From assembly GCF_013366375.1 (NCBI RefSeq), contig NZ_JABWMJ010000001.1, positions 620,001 through 684,000 on the forward strand: 64,000 bases of DNA, given 5' to 3'. The notes under the pieces were generated by a model. The model made no database searches and was not told the origin of the DNA. It was given only the letters and a program-made list of their open reading frames with translations. The number at the start of each line of letters is the position of its first letter. Position 1 is the stretch's first letter. Origin of the DNA: Rhizobacter koreensis (GTDB lineage: Bacteria; Pseudomonadota; Gammaproteobacteria; Burkholderiales; Burkholderiaceae_C). Both the position numbers and the translations under genes were made by a program. Below, piece after piece: positions 8,280 to 15,867 of the stretch.

Positions 8280-8840
8280 ATGGACCAACGAGTTCGTTCT
8301 TCATCGGAAGACATCCTGGCCGAACCGATCCCGGGCGGCCGATCGCTGACAACGCAGCAACGCCGGTCGGTCGACCTCGCCGGCGAGATCGACGGCTGGG
8401 GCTCCGACCTCGATCCGGCGAACCGGCCCGGCGTGCCGCGCGACAAGGCGCCTGACATCGGCGTCGAGACGCTCTACCCGCCGATCGAGCAGCAGGTGCC
8501 CAAGGTCAAGATCCACAAGTCGATCGAGCACGGCAAGCTGACGCCGGTGTTCGGCACCTCGTGCCCGCCGCAGGGGCTGAGCGGTCTGATCCGCGACCAG
8601 GCCTACCGGTTCAGCGAAGGGCAGCTGCCGCACTGGTTGATGCTGCTGCTCGCCGACCGGGTCAACGTCGTCGAAGACGTCGTTGACGACCTGGCGCGGC
8701 TGCACGTGCCCAACCTCGTCAAGGAACTGGGTCTGGCCGCGCAATGGCGCTACAACCGCGCGGGGCTCGTCAAGGGCGTCGCCATCACCGGCGTCTGTGT
8801 GGTGGGCCTGCTCGTCTTCAGGCGCTCGCGACGCACGTAG
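8280..8840 (+). CDS. Hypothetical protein with C-terminal membrane anchor
   Basis: A 186-residue protein of unrecognised family. Residues 1-75 are polar and proline rich. The middle (about 85-150) looks like a small helical domain containing SCPPQGLSGLIRDQAYRFSEG and LMLLLADRVNVVEDVVDDLA. The C-terminus has one hydrophobic segment (GLVKGVAITGVCVVGLLVF) followed by RRSRR, a positive stop signal for a tail-anchored protein. It starts 10 bases after the ADH stop with a GAGG-type ribosome site, so the two are co-transcribed. Proteins of this shape often accompany MDR dehydrogenases in betaproteobacterial stress clusters; no function can be assigned. Confidence 0.7.
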   Translation: MDQRVRSSSEDILAEPIPGGRSLTTQQRRSVDLAGEIDGWGSDLDPANRPGVPRDKAPDIGVETLYPPIEQQVPKVKIHKSIEHGKLTPVFGTSCPPQGLSGLIRDQAYRFSEGQLPHWLMLLLADRVNVVEDVVDDLARLHVPNLVKELGLAAQWRYNRAGLVKGVAITGVCVVGLLVFRRSRRT

Positions 8841-8999
8841 TCCGCGCAGCGTCGCGCCAGCCGCCAGGGCGGCGCTGGCACACCGGATCGTTGCGGGACC
8901 TTTCGAGGCGAGTCCGGCACGAGCGCACCGCGTGCATTCGCCTCTCCCTCAGACCAGGCCTTGCGATGGGGCAGGCCGGGATCACCAAGGAGTCAGACC

Positions 9000-9764
9000 A
9001 TGACAAGTCATCGTCAACTGAAGGGCCGGCGCGTCGCGGTGCTCGCGGCCGACGGGTTCGAGCGCGTCGAGCTGTCGGTGCCGGTTGCTGCGCTGCGCGC
9101 CGAAGGTGCCGAGGTCGAGATCGTGTCGTTGCGCGCAGGACGCATTCGCGGCGTCAACCTGCACGAGCCCGCGGCACGCGTGAGTGTCGACCTCACCTTG
9201 TCGCAGGCGCGCGTCTCCGACTACGACGCGTTGCTCATTCCGGGCGGCTTCATCAACCCTGACCTGCTGCGCCAGTCCGAGGCCGCGCGCCAGTTCGTCC
9301 GTGAGTTCGACGCCAGCGGCAAGCCCATCGCGACGCTGTGCCACGGGCCGTGGCTGCTGTCGTCGGCCGGATTGACCGAGGGCCGGACCATGACGTCGTG
9401 GCCGGGCGTACGCGACGACATGGTCAACGCCGGGGCAACCTGGCTCGATCGTCCGGTCGTCCACGACGCGAACTGGCTCACCAGCCGCGGGCCGCAGGAC
9501 ATGGTGCCGTTCGTCAAGGCCTTGATCGACCACTTCGCGGGACGTTCTTCGCAGCAGCCGGCCTCTGCAGCGGGCCGCGCGGTATCGGCGCCGCAGCGAA
9601 ACGCACCGCCCGCGGTCGTTCTCGACGCCATGAAGTGGCTCCCGCGCCCGTCGCTGCGCACGGCCGCGCTGATGGCCGCGGCGTTCGCGGTCTATGCGGC
9701 GACGCAGCGTCGAAGGCACGCGTCGCCGCTCGCAGGCTGGCGCGCGGCAGCCGGGCTCAGGTGA
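9000..9764 (+). CDS. DJ-1/PfpI family protein with C-terminal membrane segment
   Basis: A 254-residue protein. Residues 1-180 are a DJ-1/PfpI domain: DGFERVEL holds the conserved acidic residue, ALLIPGGF is the central strand, and LCHGPWLL is the nucleophile elbow with the catalytic Cys followed by His. Residues 181-254 are an unusual extension: a proline/alanine linker and then a hydrophobic helix (RTAALMAAAFAVYAA) ending in basic residues, which suggests membrane tethering. Normal PfpI proteins are about 170-190 residues and soluble. The ATG at 9000 is preceded by AAGGAG. It is last in the adh plus-strand group and mirrors the truncated PfpI at the left edge. Relatives act as deglycases or glyoxalase III. 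Confidence 0.87.
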   Translation: MTSHRQLKGRRVAVLAADGFERVELSVPVAALRAEGAEVEIVSLRAGRIRGVNLHEPAARVSVDLTLSQARVSDYDALLIPGGFINPDLLRQSEAARQFVREFDASGKPIATLCHGPWLLSSAGLTEGRTMTSWPGVRDDMVNAGATWLDRPVVHDANWLTSRGPQDMVPFVKALIDHFAGRSSQQPASAAGRAVSAPQRNAPPAVVLDAMKWLPRPSLRTAALMAAAFAVYAATQRRRHASPLAGWRAAAGLR

Positions 9765-9936
9765 GGCGGCGGCGCCGACCCCCGCAGTCGCGCCGTCGCT
9801 ACCCAGTGACGACGCACCTGCCTCACCGGCCGCCGACCTGTGGGCGGTCGCTGGAGCCTGCGGGGTCGACCTATTCGAACGAAAAGCAGAACGCGAGCGG
9901 GCGCCTCGATTTCACGGTCCCGATCTGCGCGCAGCT

Positions 9937-10149
9937 TCACGTACTCGCAAGCCCCAACCGCCGGGTTGCGCCGGGCCGCAATAGCCGAGGACGCTGCGCT
10001 TCGTTGCGCGTGCCAGGACGCGGAACAGCGCCAGACCGCCCAGGCGAGCGCGGCGCGAGGAGCCCAGGACGGACACGCGCGTAAAGGACGGTGAGGACCA
10101 CGTTCAACAAGGTGATCCCGACCAAGACGCCACCGGCGAGCGGCTCCAT
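9937..10149 (-). pseudogene. Remnant of a potassium-channel-like membrane protein N-terminus
   Basis: From the ATG at 10149 the frame encodes a convincing first transmembrane helix (LAGGVLVGITLLNVVLTVLY) followed by ARVRPGLLAPR, the usual start of small two-TM ion channel proteins of proteobacteria. Similarity then continues in another frame as ALFRVLARATKRSVLGYCGP, so at least one frameshift is required. The pore helix and selectivity filter (TVGYGD-like) that should follow are absent. The fragment lies inside a long gene-free stretch, supporting decay. The assignment rests on recalled family patterns, and the right and left limits are approximate. Confidence 0.4.
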
Positions 10150-10503
10150 CCAACGCTTGCATGACGCTCCGCAACGATGTGCTTCAAGCGTCGGCAGCTT
10201 GCGTGCCGCCACGGCCGGGCTCCGAGCTGGAGTGGCTGATCGGAGGTCAGCCCGCGGAATTCAGGTCGGCGCGCTTGCTCGCGCACGCTGGCGGCCGGCG
10301 TTCTAGGCTCGAAGCCGGTGTCAGCGGGAGAGGTCATCCCCATCTCAACGCCTGCGTGAGCGGCCGCTTGGGGAGGGGCCGTCTAGCCGCTTGAATGTCG
10401 CTCTTGGGCCGTGAGCTAACGACCGCGCGCCTCGACGGCCTTCCGGCAAGCAGCCCTTCATCCTTGGACCGCTCCAGACCTGCCGTTGGTCACCGGCTCG
10501 AGC

Positions 10504-10520
10504 CGGCCATCAGCGGTCTT
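10504..10520 (+). repeat. Short dispersed intergenic repeat (copy A)
   Basis: CGGCCATCAGCGGTCTT occurs here and again as its reverse complement at 19160-19176. Flanks are also similar: the sequence after the match contains a CG-rich GCGCACG block in both, and a second short block (GGACTCGGCCA) recurs near 10599-10609 and beside copy B. Both lie in gene-free DNA. This suggests a degenerate mosaic intergenic repeat family. Confidence 0.45.
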
Positions 10521-10892
10521 CGGATCGCGCACGAAGGTCTGGGCGCTCAACGCCTTCCACCGACAGCTTCGGGAGGTCCACCGGCAGTCCGGGTCGGCTG
10601 GACTCGGCCAAAAGCAGACATTCAGGCGACTGCTAGGCGCACGGCCAGTCGCCGAGGGCTGCTCGCCCTGCTTCGTGTGATGCGACGCGGTTGCCCGTGG
10701 AACAGGTTCTGCTATTCGCGCGCGGCAGCACCGGGACACCTCAGCAACCGCGCTGTTCGACACCAAGGATGCTGGCCCCGGAAGTGTGCGGCGCGTTCCA
10801 AGAGCAGAGCGCCGTAGCTCTGCCCGAACTGCAGGCAGGCTGATTCAGAGTAGTTGTTGAACTTCGGCGAAAGTGCGATCTGCCGGTACTGC

Positions 10893-11777
10893 TCAGGTCG
10901 ATTCCGGTGCACGAGCCATTTCGGCGCGAACCAACGAGTAAAGCGCCTGGGCCAGAGGCAGCCGCGGGGACGACCTCAACCAAACCATGCCTACCCGGCG
11001 CGACGGGCAAGGCGCCGGCAGGGGCCACCGCTTGACACGCCGGTCTGGCCGCCCCGGCCAGTCGGGCAGCACAGCGACCCCAAAACCTTCGGACACCAAC
11101 ACGGAAATCTGTTCGATGCCGTCCAGCTCGAATTGCACCTTCGGCCTGACCCCGCGACCTTTCAAGTAGTCGGCTGCAAGCCTGCCGCCGACGACCTCCC
11201 GGTCGTACTGGATGAAGGGCTCCCGTGCCGCCGCCAATAGCGGATCATCGACGCGCAGGCGCCTCGGCGCGAGAAGAATCAAGGGCTCGTCCCGGATCGA
11301 GCACCAAGCGCATGTCTTGGGCAAGTCGAACAACGGATGCACGAGCAGGGCTGCATCGAGGTCACCCGACAAAACGCGATCGAGCAGGGTGGATGACGTC
11401 CCGGGGACGACATAGATCCGGATGCCCGGATACGCCAGCGACCACGCGCGCATCAGCGGCGGCAACAGCCCTGCCAGGGCGGTGGGCGTCGCTCCGAGTC
11501 GCAAAGGCCCGGAGGGCAGGCTGTCGTTGGAGGCAGCCGAACGCAACTCCGAAGCGCCGCGCACCAGACTTCGGGCTTGCCCCAGGATCCGAGACCCGGC
11601 AACGGTGGGCTTCACCGTGCGGCCTACCCTGGTGATCAGGGGGACACCGAGGTCGGACTCGAGCGCACGCAGCTGCTGAGACAGCGTCGTTGGCGCGAGA
11701 TCGAGCTGCCGTGCAGCCTCGGCAATCGAGCCCGCGTCGACCACAGCGACGAAGTTCTCCAAATGCCGCGTGTCCAT
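10893..11777 (-). CDS. LysR-family transcriptional regulator
   Basis: A 294-residue LysR protein. Residues 1-60 form the winged HTH (LENFVAVVDAGSIAEAARQ then LAPTTLSQQLRALESDLGV); residues 88-290 form the inducer-binding domain of the periplasmic-binding fold (GPLRLGATPTALAGLLPP, GDLDAALLVHP, GFGVAVLPDW). The start at 11777 gives the canonical MDTRHLENF N-terminus, although the frame stays open far upstream. It is divergent from the enolase-superfamily gene at 11880 with 102 bases between, the classic arrangement for a LysR activator and its target operon. The effector is unknown but is probably the substrate of that operon, a hydroxy- or sugar acid. Confidence 0.92.
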   Translation of the reverse strand: MDTRHLENFVAVVDAGSIAEAARQLDLAPTTLSQQLRALESDLGVPLITRVGRTVKPTVAGSRILGQARSLVRGASELRSAASNDSLPSGPLRLGATPTALAGLLPPLMRAWSLAYPGIRIYVVPGTSSTLLDRVLSGDLDAALLVHPLFDLPKTCAWCSIRDEPLILLAPRRLRVDDPLLAAAREPFIQYDREVVGGRLAADYLKGRGVRPKVQFELDGIEQISVLVSEGFGVAVLPDWPGRPDRRVKRWPLPAPCPSRRVGMVWLRSSPRLPLAQALYSLVRAEMARAPEST

Positions 11778-11799
11778 GAACACGCATTTTACGTCGTTA

Positions 11800-11822
11800 G
11801 AAACCGTCGCAGAGCGGTTTTC
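11800..11822. promoter_or_regulatory. Inverted repeat between the LysR gene and its target operon
   Basis: AAACCG (11801-11806) and CGGTTT (11815-11820) are perfect arms separated by 8 bases, within GAAACCG...CGGTTTTC. The site is 23 bases upstream of the LysR start and about 60 bases upstream of the divergent enolase-family gene, a fitting position for a LysR recognition/autoregulation site. No clear -35/-10 pair was identified. Confidence 0.35.
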
Positions 11823-11879
11823 AAGTCGAGCGAGCGGCTGCAAAGTCTGTCCGTCGCCAGCCCACGTTCCGGAACCCGT

Positions 11880-13004
11880 ATGCCCATCATTCAATCCATT
11901 GAAGTCTGCGTCGCGCGAGTGCCGCTCAACAAGGTGACGTATCTGTCCAACCGGACGGTGGTGGATCGTCACTACGGTCTCGTGAAACTCCGAAGCAGCG
12001 ACGGCGTTGAGGGAATCGGCTTCTGCTACGTCGGCAACGCCGCCGGAGAGATCTTTCGTGTCGCCGTCGAACAGTTGCTCGGCCCGGTCTTGATCGGCAA
12101 AGACTCGCTTGCGGTCGAGGGGCTGTGGCGGGACATGTACCAGGAAGCCCTGTTGCAAGGACGAATGGGCACGGTGATGCGGGCGCTCAGCGCGCTCGAC
12201 ATCGCGCTCTGGGACATGAACGCGCGTGCGAGCCGGCTGCCATTGCACAAGTACCTGGGCGCGGTCGAACTGGAGTCGGTGCCCGCGTACGCCAGCGGGG
12301 GCTACTACGTCGACGGGAAGACCGCGGCGAACGTCGGCGAGGAGATGGCCAGCTACCTCGAGCTCGGGTTCAAGGCCGTCAAGATGAAGACGGGTCGCTG
12401 GTCCCCGCAGGGCGAGGCGTCCCGCGTCAAGGCCGCTCGTGAAGCCATCGGTCCGGATGTGGAGCTCATGCTCGATTGCAACAACGGCTGGATCGACACC
12501 GTTCAGGCCATGCAATACCTGCGCCGCTTCGAGGAATACGACCCGTACTTCATCGAGGAGCCCTTCAGCCCGGACGACATCGAAAGCCACGCCCGCCTGG
12601 CGAAGCTGACGCGGATTCCGGTGGCGACGGCGGAGATCGGTTACGGCCGCTGGTATCACAAGCAGCTCCTGGACATGGGGGGTGCTGCGATCCTGCAAAC
12701 AGATGCTGCCGTGTGTGGTGGCATTACCGAGTGGAGGCGCATTGCCGCCATGGCGGCCGGCTACGGCGTCCAGATGTGCCCGCACTGGTTCCACGACGTG
12801 CATGCGCCGCTGGTCGCATCCACCCCGAATGCCCGGTACGTCGAATTCTTCTGGGACGACGAGGTGCTGAATTTCCGGCGCTTGCTGGATCGCCAGCTCG
12901 AGCACAAGGAAGGCCGCGTGGTGTTGCACCAGTCGCCTGGGTTGGGCTTCGGTTTCGATGAGAAAGAGGTGGCAAAGCACGGGCAGTGGACCCGGTTGTC
13001 GTGA
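11880..13004 (+). CDS. Mandelate racemase/muconate-lactonizing (enolase superfamily) enzyme
   Basis: A 374-residue enolase-superfamily member. The N-terminal capping domain covers about residues 1-125. The barrel shows the mandelate-racemase-type residues: KMK (second-strand lysines), Asp in MLDCNNGW, Glu in FIEEPF, Glu in TAEIGYG and the general-base His region CPHWFHDVHAPL. These three acidic residues bind Mg2+ and the enzyme abstracts an alpha proton from a carboxylate, most often dehydrating an aldonic or aldaric acid. The substrate is not determinable. It is the first gene of an operon with a Bug receptor 20 bases downstream, then hydroxyacid dehydrogenase, RraA-type aldolase and another Bug receptor, which suggests a dehydration-oxidation-cleavage pathway for a hydroxy acid. 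Confidence 0.9.
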   Translation: MPIIQSIEVCVARVPLNKVTYLSNRTVVDRHYGLVKLRSSDGVEGIGFCYVGNAAGEIFRVAVEQLLGPVLIGKDSLAVEGLWRDMYQEALLQGRMGTVMRALSALDIALWDMNARASRLPLHKYLGAVELESVPAYASGGYYVDGKTAANVGEEMASYLELGFKAVKMKTGRWSPQGEASRVKAAREAIGPDVELMLDCNNGWIDTVQAMQYLRRFEEYDPYFIEEPFSPDDIESHARLAKLTRIPVATAEIGYGRWYHKQLLDMGGAAILQTDAAVCGGITEWRRIAAMAAGYGVQMCPHWFHDVHAPLVASTPNARYVEFFWDDEVLNFRRLLDRQLEHKEGRVVLHQSPGLGFGFDEKEVAKHGQWTRLS

Positions 13005-13024
13005 ACTCGAGCCTGGAGAGATCT

Positions 13025-13987
13025 ATGCAAACGACTCGCCGCGCGGTACTGATTGCTTTCGCCGCATTTGCGACGTCCGTCTCTGCGCAGAACTGGCCGA
13101 GCAAGCCTGTCAGGCTGGTCGTGCCGTTTCCGGCAGGCGGCGGCACGGACCTGATCGCACGCGACCTGGCCGCAAAGCTTCAGGGCTCCGGCTACAACTT
13201 CATCATCGACAACAAGCCGGGCTCGGGCGGCAGCCTCGGCCTCGACGCCGCGGCCAAGGCTCCGGCCGACGGCTACACGCTGGTGCTGGGCCAGACGAGC
13301 AACCTCGCGATCAATCCATCGCTGTACTCCAAACTCCCGTACGACTCCGTCAAGGACTTCACGCCGGTCAGCCTCGTCGCGCGCTCGCCGCTGGTCATCG
13401 TGACCAGCACCACGGCGCCGTACAAGACGCTGGCCGACGTGGTGAAGGCTGCGAAAGACAAGCCTGACACCATCAATTACGCGAGTTCCGGCAGCGGCAC
13501 CGTGGCACACCTGGCAACCGAGCTGTTCCAGAAGGCGGCTCAGGTCAAGCTCACGCACATCCCGTACAAGGGCGCGTCGCAGGGCATTACCGACGTGATG
13601 AGCGGGCAGGTGCAGCTGTACGTATCGTCCATTCCCACGCTGCTGCCCTACATCAAGAGCGGCAAGATGCGCCCCCTCGCCGCCACGTCCGCCAAGCGCT
13701 TGGACGACCTGCCGCAGGTGCCGACGGTCGACGAGTCGGGCTACAAGGGTTTCGACGCCGTCACCTGGTTCGGCGTTCTGGGCCCGGCGAACCTGCCGAA
13801 GGACATCGTCGGCAGGCTCAACGCCGACATCAACAAGGCTCTGCAGGACCCCGCGCTGAAGAAGAAGCTGGAAGACCAAGGCGCCGACGTGATGGGCAGC
13901 ACCGCCGAAGCCTTCGCCCTGCTCATTCGCGACGATATGGTGCGCTGGGGCAAGGTCGTCAAGGAATCCGGCGCCAAGGTGGACTGA
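13025..13987 (+). CDS. Bug-family tripartite tricarboxylate transporter receptor
   Basis: A 320-residue periplasmic solute receptor (TctC/Bug). A Sec signal peptide (RRAVLIAFAAFATSVSAQ) precedes the mature start NWPSKPVRLVVPFPAGGGTD, the standard Bug opening. Other family features are NKPGSGGSLGLDAAAKAPADG, YASSGSGTVAHLATELF and HIPYKGASQGITDVM, which form the ligand-binding loops for carboxylate groups through ordered water. The ATG at 13025 follows GGAGAG. It lies 20 bases after the enolase-family gene and surely brings in that operon's substrate, but no TctA/TctB membrane partner is present in the window, so it must share one encoded elsewhere or act only in sensing. Confidence 0.93.
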   Translation: MQTTRRAVLIAFAAFATSVSAQNWPSKPVRLVVPFPAGGGTDLIARDLAAKLQGSGYNFIIDNKPGSGGSLGLDAAAKAPADGYTLVLGQTSNLAINPSLYSKLPYDSVKDFTPVSLVARSPLVIVTSTTAPYKTLADVVKAAKDKPDTINYASSGSGTVAHLATELFQKAAQVKLTHIPYKGASQGITDVMSGQVQLYVSSIPTLLPYIKSGKMRPLAATSAKRLDDLPQVPTVDESGYKGFDAVTWFGVLGPANLPKDIVGRLNADINKALQDPALKKKLEDQGADVMGSTAEAFALLIRDDMVRWGKVVKESGAKVD

Positions 13988-14040
13988 AGCCTCGCGCGTC
14001 GAACTTTCATATTTATTCCGCTACGACCCGACGAGACAAC

Positions 14041-15084
14041 ATGACCTCCCCGCGCCTGCACATCACCCGCTTCGCCGTCTGGATGAATCCGATCTTCGAC
14101 GAATCGATGGCGGCCGATGACTCGGTCACGCTGGAGATCGCCCCGACGGACGACACCGAAGCGGCATGGGCCGCTCTGCAGCGGGCGCACATCTACCAGA
14201 TCACGGCCGCCAAGGATGAACTCGTCGGGTTCCATGCACAGCAAGCACTGATCGACCGATGCCCGAACCTGCTGGCGGTGTCCTCCGTCGGCGCCGGCTA
14301 CGACACGGTGGACGTCGACGCGTGCACGCGCGCCGGCATTGCCGTCGTCAGCCAGCTCGGCGGCAACGCGCACGCCGTGGCCGAGATGGCCATCGGTCTG
14401 ATGCTGGCCGTCAGCCGTCGCATCGCGGAGTCCGACCGCAAGCTGCGCACGCAGCGCGGCTTCTCGCGTGAGGCGTTGATGGGCTCGGACATCGGCGGCA
14501 AGGTGCTCGGCATCGCTGGCATTGGATTCACCGGCACACGAACGGCCGAACTCGCGAAGGCCTTCGGCATGCGCGTGCTCGCCTTCGACCCTCTTCTTGC
14601 GCCGGAGGAGATCCGCCGACGAGGTGCCGAGCCCGTCGATCTGGACACGCTGCTCCGCTCCTCGGACATCGTCTCCCTGCACTGCCCACGCAACAAGGAC
14701 ACGCTGAATCTGCTGGATGCGAAGCGCTTCGCAAGCATGAAGAAAGGTGCCATCTTCGTCACGACTGCCCGCGGTGGCATCCACGACGAGCACGCGCTGG
14801 CAGAAGTGCTGACTTCCGGGCATCTGGCCGGCGCCGGTCTCGACGTGTGGAAACAGGAACCGCCGCCGCTCGACCATCCGCTGCTTGCCCCGGACAACGT
14901 CGTGGCCACCTACCACACGGCGGGCGTGTCTCACGAGGGTCGCCGCAACGTGACCCGGATGGCCGCGCAACAGGTGCTGCAGCTCGTGCGCGGAGAACGC
15001 CCGCCCCACCTGATCAACCCCGAAGTGTGGGACGTGTTCCAGGAGCGACGTCGCAAGGCGCTGCGGGCACTTCAGGCGTCTTGA
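14041..15084 (+). CDS. D-isomer-specific 2-hydroxyacid dehydrogenase
   Basis: A 347-residue NAD(P)-dependent dehydrogenase of the D-2-hydroxyacid family. The nucleotide motif is GIAGIGFTG followed by the strand RVLAFDPLL, whose Asp suggests NAD. The catalytic set is visible: Arg in TTARGGIHD, Glu in WKQEPPP and His in TYHTAGVS. The substrate-binding domain is formed by residues 1-115 and the C-terminal helix. It would oxidise a D-2-hydroxyacid to the 2-oxo acid, or the reverse. Its position between a Bug receptor and an RraA-type aldolase fits conversion of a hydroxy acid to an oxo acid that the aldolase then cleaves (inference). Confidence 0.9.
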   Translation: MTSPRLHITRFAVWMNPIFDESMAADDSVTLEIAPTDDTEAAWAALQRAHIYQITAAKDELVGFHAQQALIDRCPNLLAVSSVGAGYDTVDVDACTRAGIAVVSQLGGNAHAVAEMAIGLMLAVSRRIAESDRKLRTQRGFSREALMGSDIGGKVLGIAGIGFTGTRTAELAKAFGMRVLAFDPLLAPEEIRRRGAEPVDLDTLLRSSDIVSLHCPRNKDTLNLLDAKRFASMKKGAIFVTTARGGIHDEHALAEVLTSGHLAGAGLDVWKQEPPPLDHPLLAPDNVVATYHTAGVSHEGRRNVTRMAAQQVLQLVRGERPPHLINPEVWDVFQERRRKALRALQAS

Positions 15085-15127
15085 AGCGGGTCATTCTTTT
15101 CAAACGAAATCAACGGAGACGAACACC

Positions 15128-15805
15128 ATGAATGGATTCCAGGTTCTTCAGCGCCGCCGCCAGGTGCCGGATGCGCTCGTCGAGGCGTTTCGTGGTCTGC
15201 CGGTCGCCAACATCAGCGACTGCATGGCGCGCATGTCGGCTGGCGGCGCCCGCCTGCGCCCCATGCACAAAGGCGGTCCCTTGGCCGGCCCGGCGCTGAC
15301 GGTGAGGTGCCGTCCCGGTGACAACCTGATGATCCACAAGGCGCTCACGATGGCCCGACCGGGTGATGTGATCGTGGTGGATGCGGGCGGTGACCTGACG
15401 AACGCGCTGATGGGCGAGATCATGGTGGCCAGGGCGGTGAAGAGCGGCGTGGCGGGCGTGGTTCTCAATGGGGCCGTGCGAGACAGCGAGGCGATCGGAC
15501 AAGGCGACTTCCCGTTCTATGCCGCAGGCATCACGCATCGCGGGCCGTACAAGGACGGCCCGGGCGAAATCAACGTGCCGATCGCGATCGACGGCATGGT
15601 GATTCACCCCGGCGACCTGATCGTCGGCGACGCCGACGGGCTGCTCTGCGTGCCCTTCGACGACGCGCAGCAGCTGCTGGCCGCGACGCACAAGAAGATG
15701 GAAGTCGAGAAGAAGATGATGGCCGACATTGCTGCCGGCCAGCTCGATACGAGCTGGATCGACGCGACGCTCAAGCGCCTCGGCTGCAATCCCGAACCGA
15801 TGTGA
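15128..15805 (+). CDS. RraA-like / HMG-CHA class II aldolase family protein
   Basis: A 225-residue protein of the RraA fold. The segments VANISDCMARM, VDAGGDLTNALMGEIM, and GVVLNGAVRDSEAI hold the Arg-Asp pair and the acidic residue that bind a divalent metal and pyruvate in 4-hydroxy-4-methyl-2-oxoglutarate / 4-carboxy-4-hydroxy-2-oxoadipate aldolases. These enzymes release pyruvate and also decarboxylate oxaloacetate. True RraA proteins (RNase E inhibitors) are shorter, about 160 residues, and lie in other contexts, so a catabolic aldolase is much more likely here. The ATG at 15128 follows CGGAGACG. It is fourth in the LysR-controlled operon, after a hydroxyacid dehydrogenase. Confidence 0.88.
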   Translation: MNGFQVLQRRRQVPDALVEAFRGLPVANISDCMARMSAGGARLRPMHKGGPLAGPALTVRCRPGDNLMIHKALTMARPGDVIVVDAGGDLTNALMGEIMVARAVKSGVAGVVLNGAVRDSEAIGQGDFPFYAAGITHRGPYKDGPGEINVPIAIDGMVIHPGDLIVGDADGLLCVPFDDAQQLLAATHKKMEVEKKMMADIAAGQLDTSWIDATLKRLGCNPEPM

Positions 15806-15867
15806 TCGGCGCCCTTCGCCAGGGTCACCCGCTCTGACTCATTGCTCAACCTGACGACCGTACGACC

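Larger units (their letters stand above)
9765..10892. other. 1.1 kb without an intact gene
   Basis: Open frames here lack recognisable domains and show no family-like composition. The stretch holds a decayed ion-channel fragment (about 9937-10149, minus strand) and, from about 10400 to 10620, mosaic repeat-like DNA that shares a 17-base exact match with the gene-free region at 18935-19420. It separates the stress island from the LysR-controlled catabolic operon and looks like an old insertion or rearrangement boundary. Confidence 0.6.

Noticed and set aside
10395-10817. A possible 140-codon gene in the gene-free stretch
   Set aside because: No family similarity or ribosome site, and the region shares repeat fragments with another gene-free stretch.
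10893-12980. One long minus-strand protein covering the LysR gene and the region opposite the enolase-family gene
   Set aside because: The LysR N-terminus is exactly at 11777 and the upstream extension lies antisense to a clear enolase-superfamily gene.
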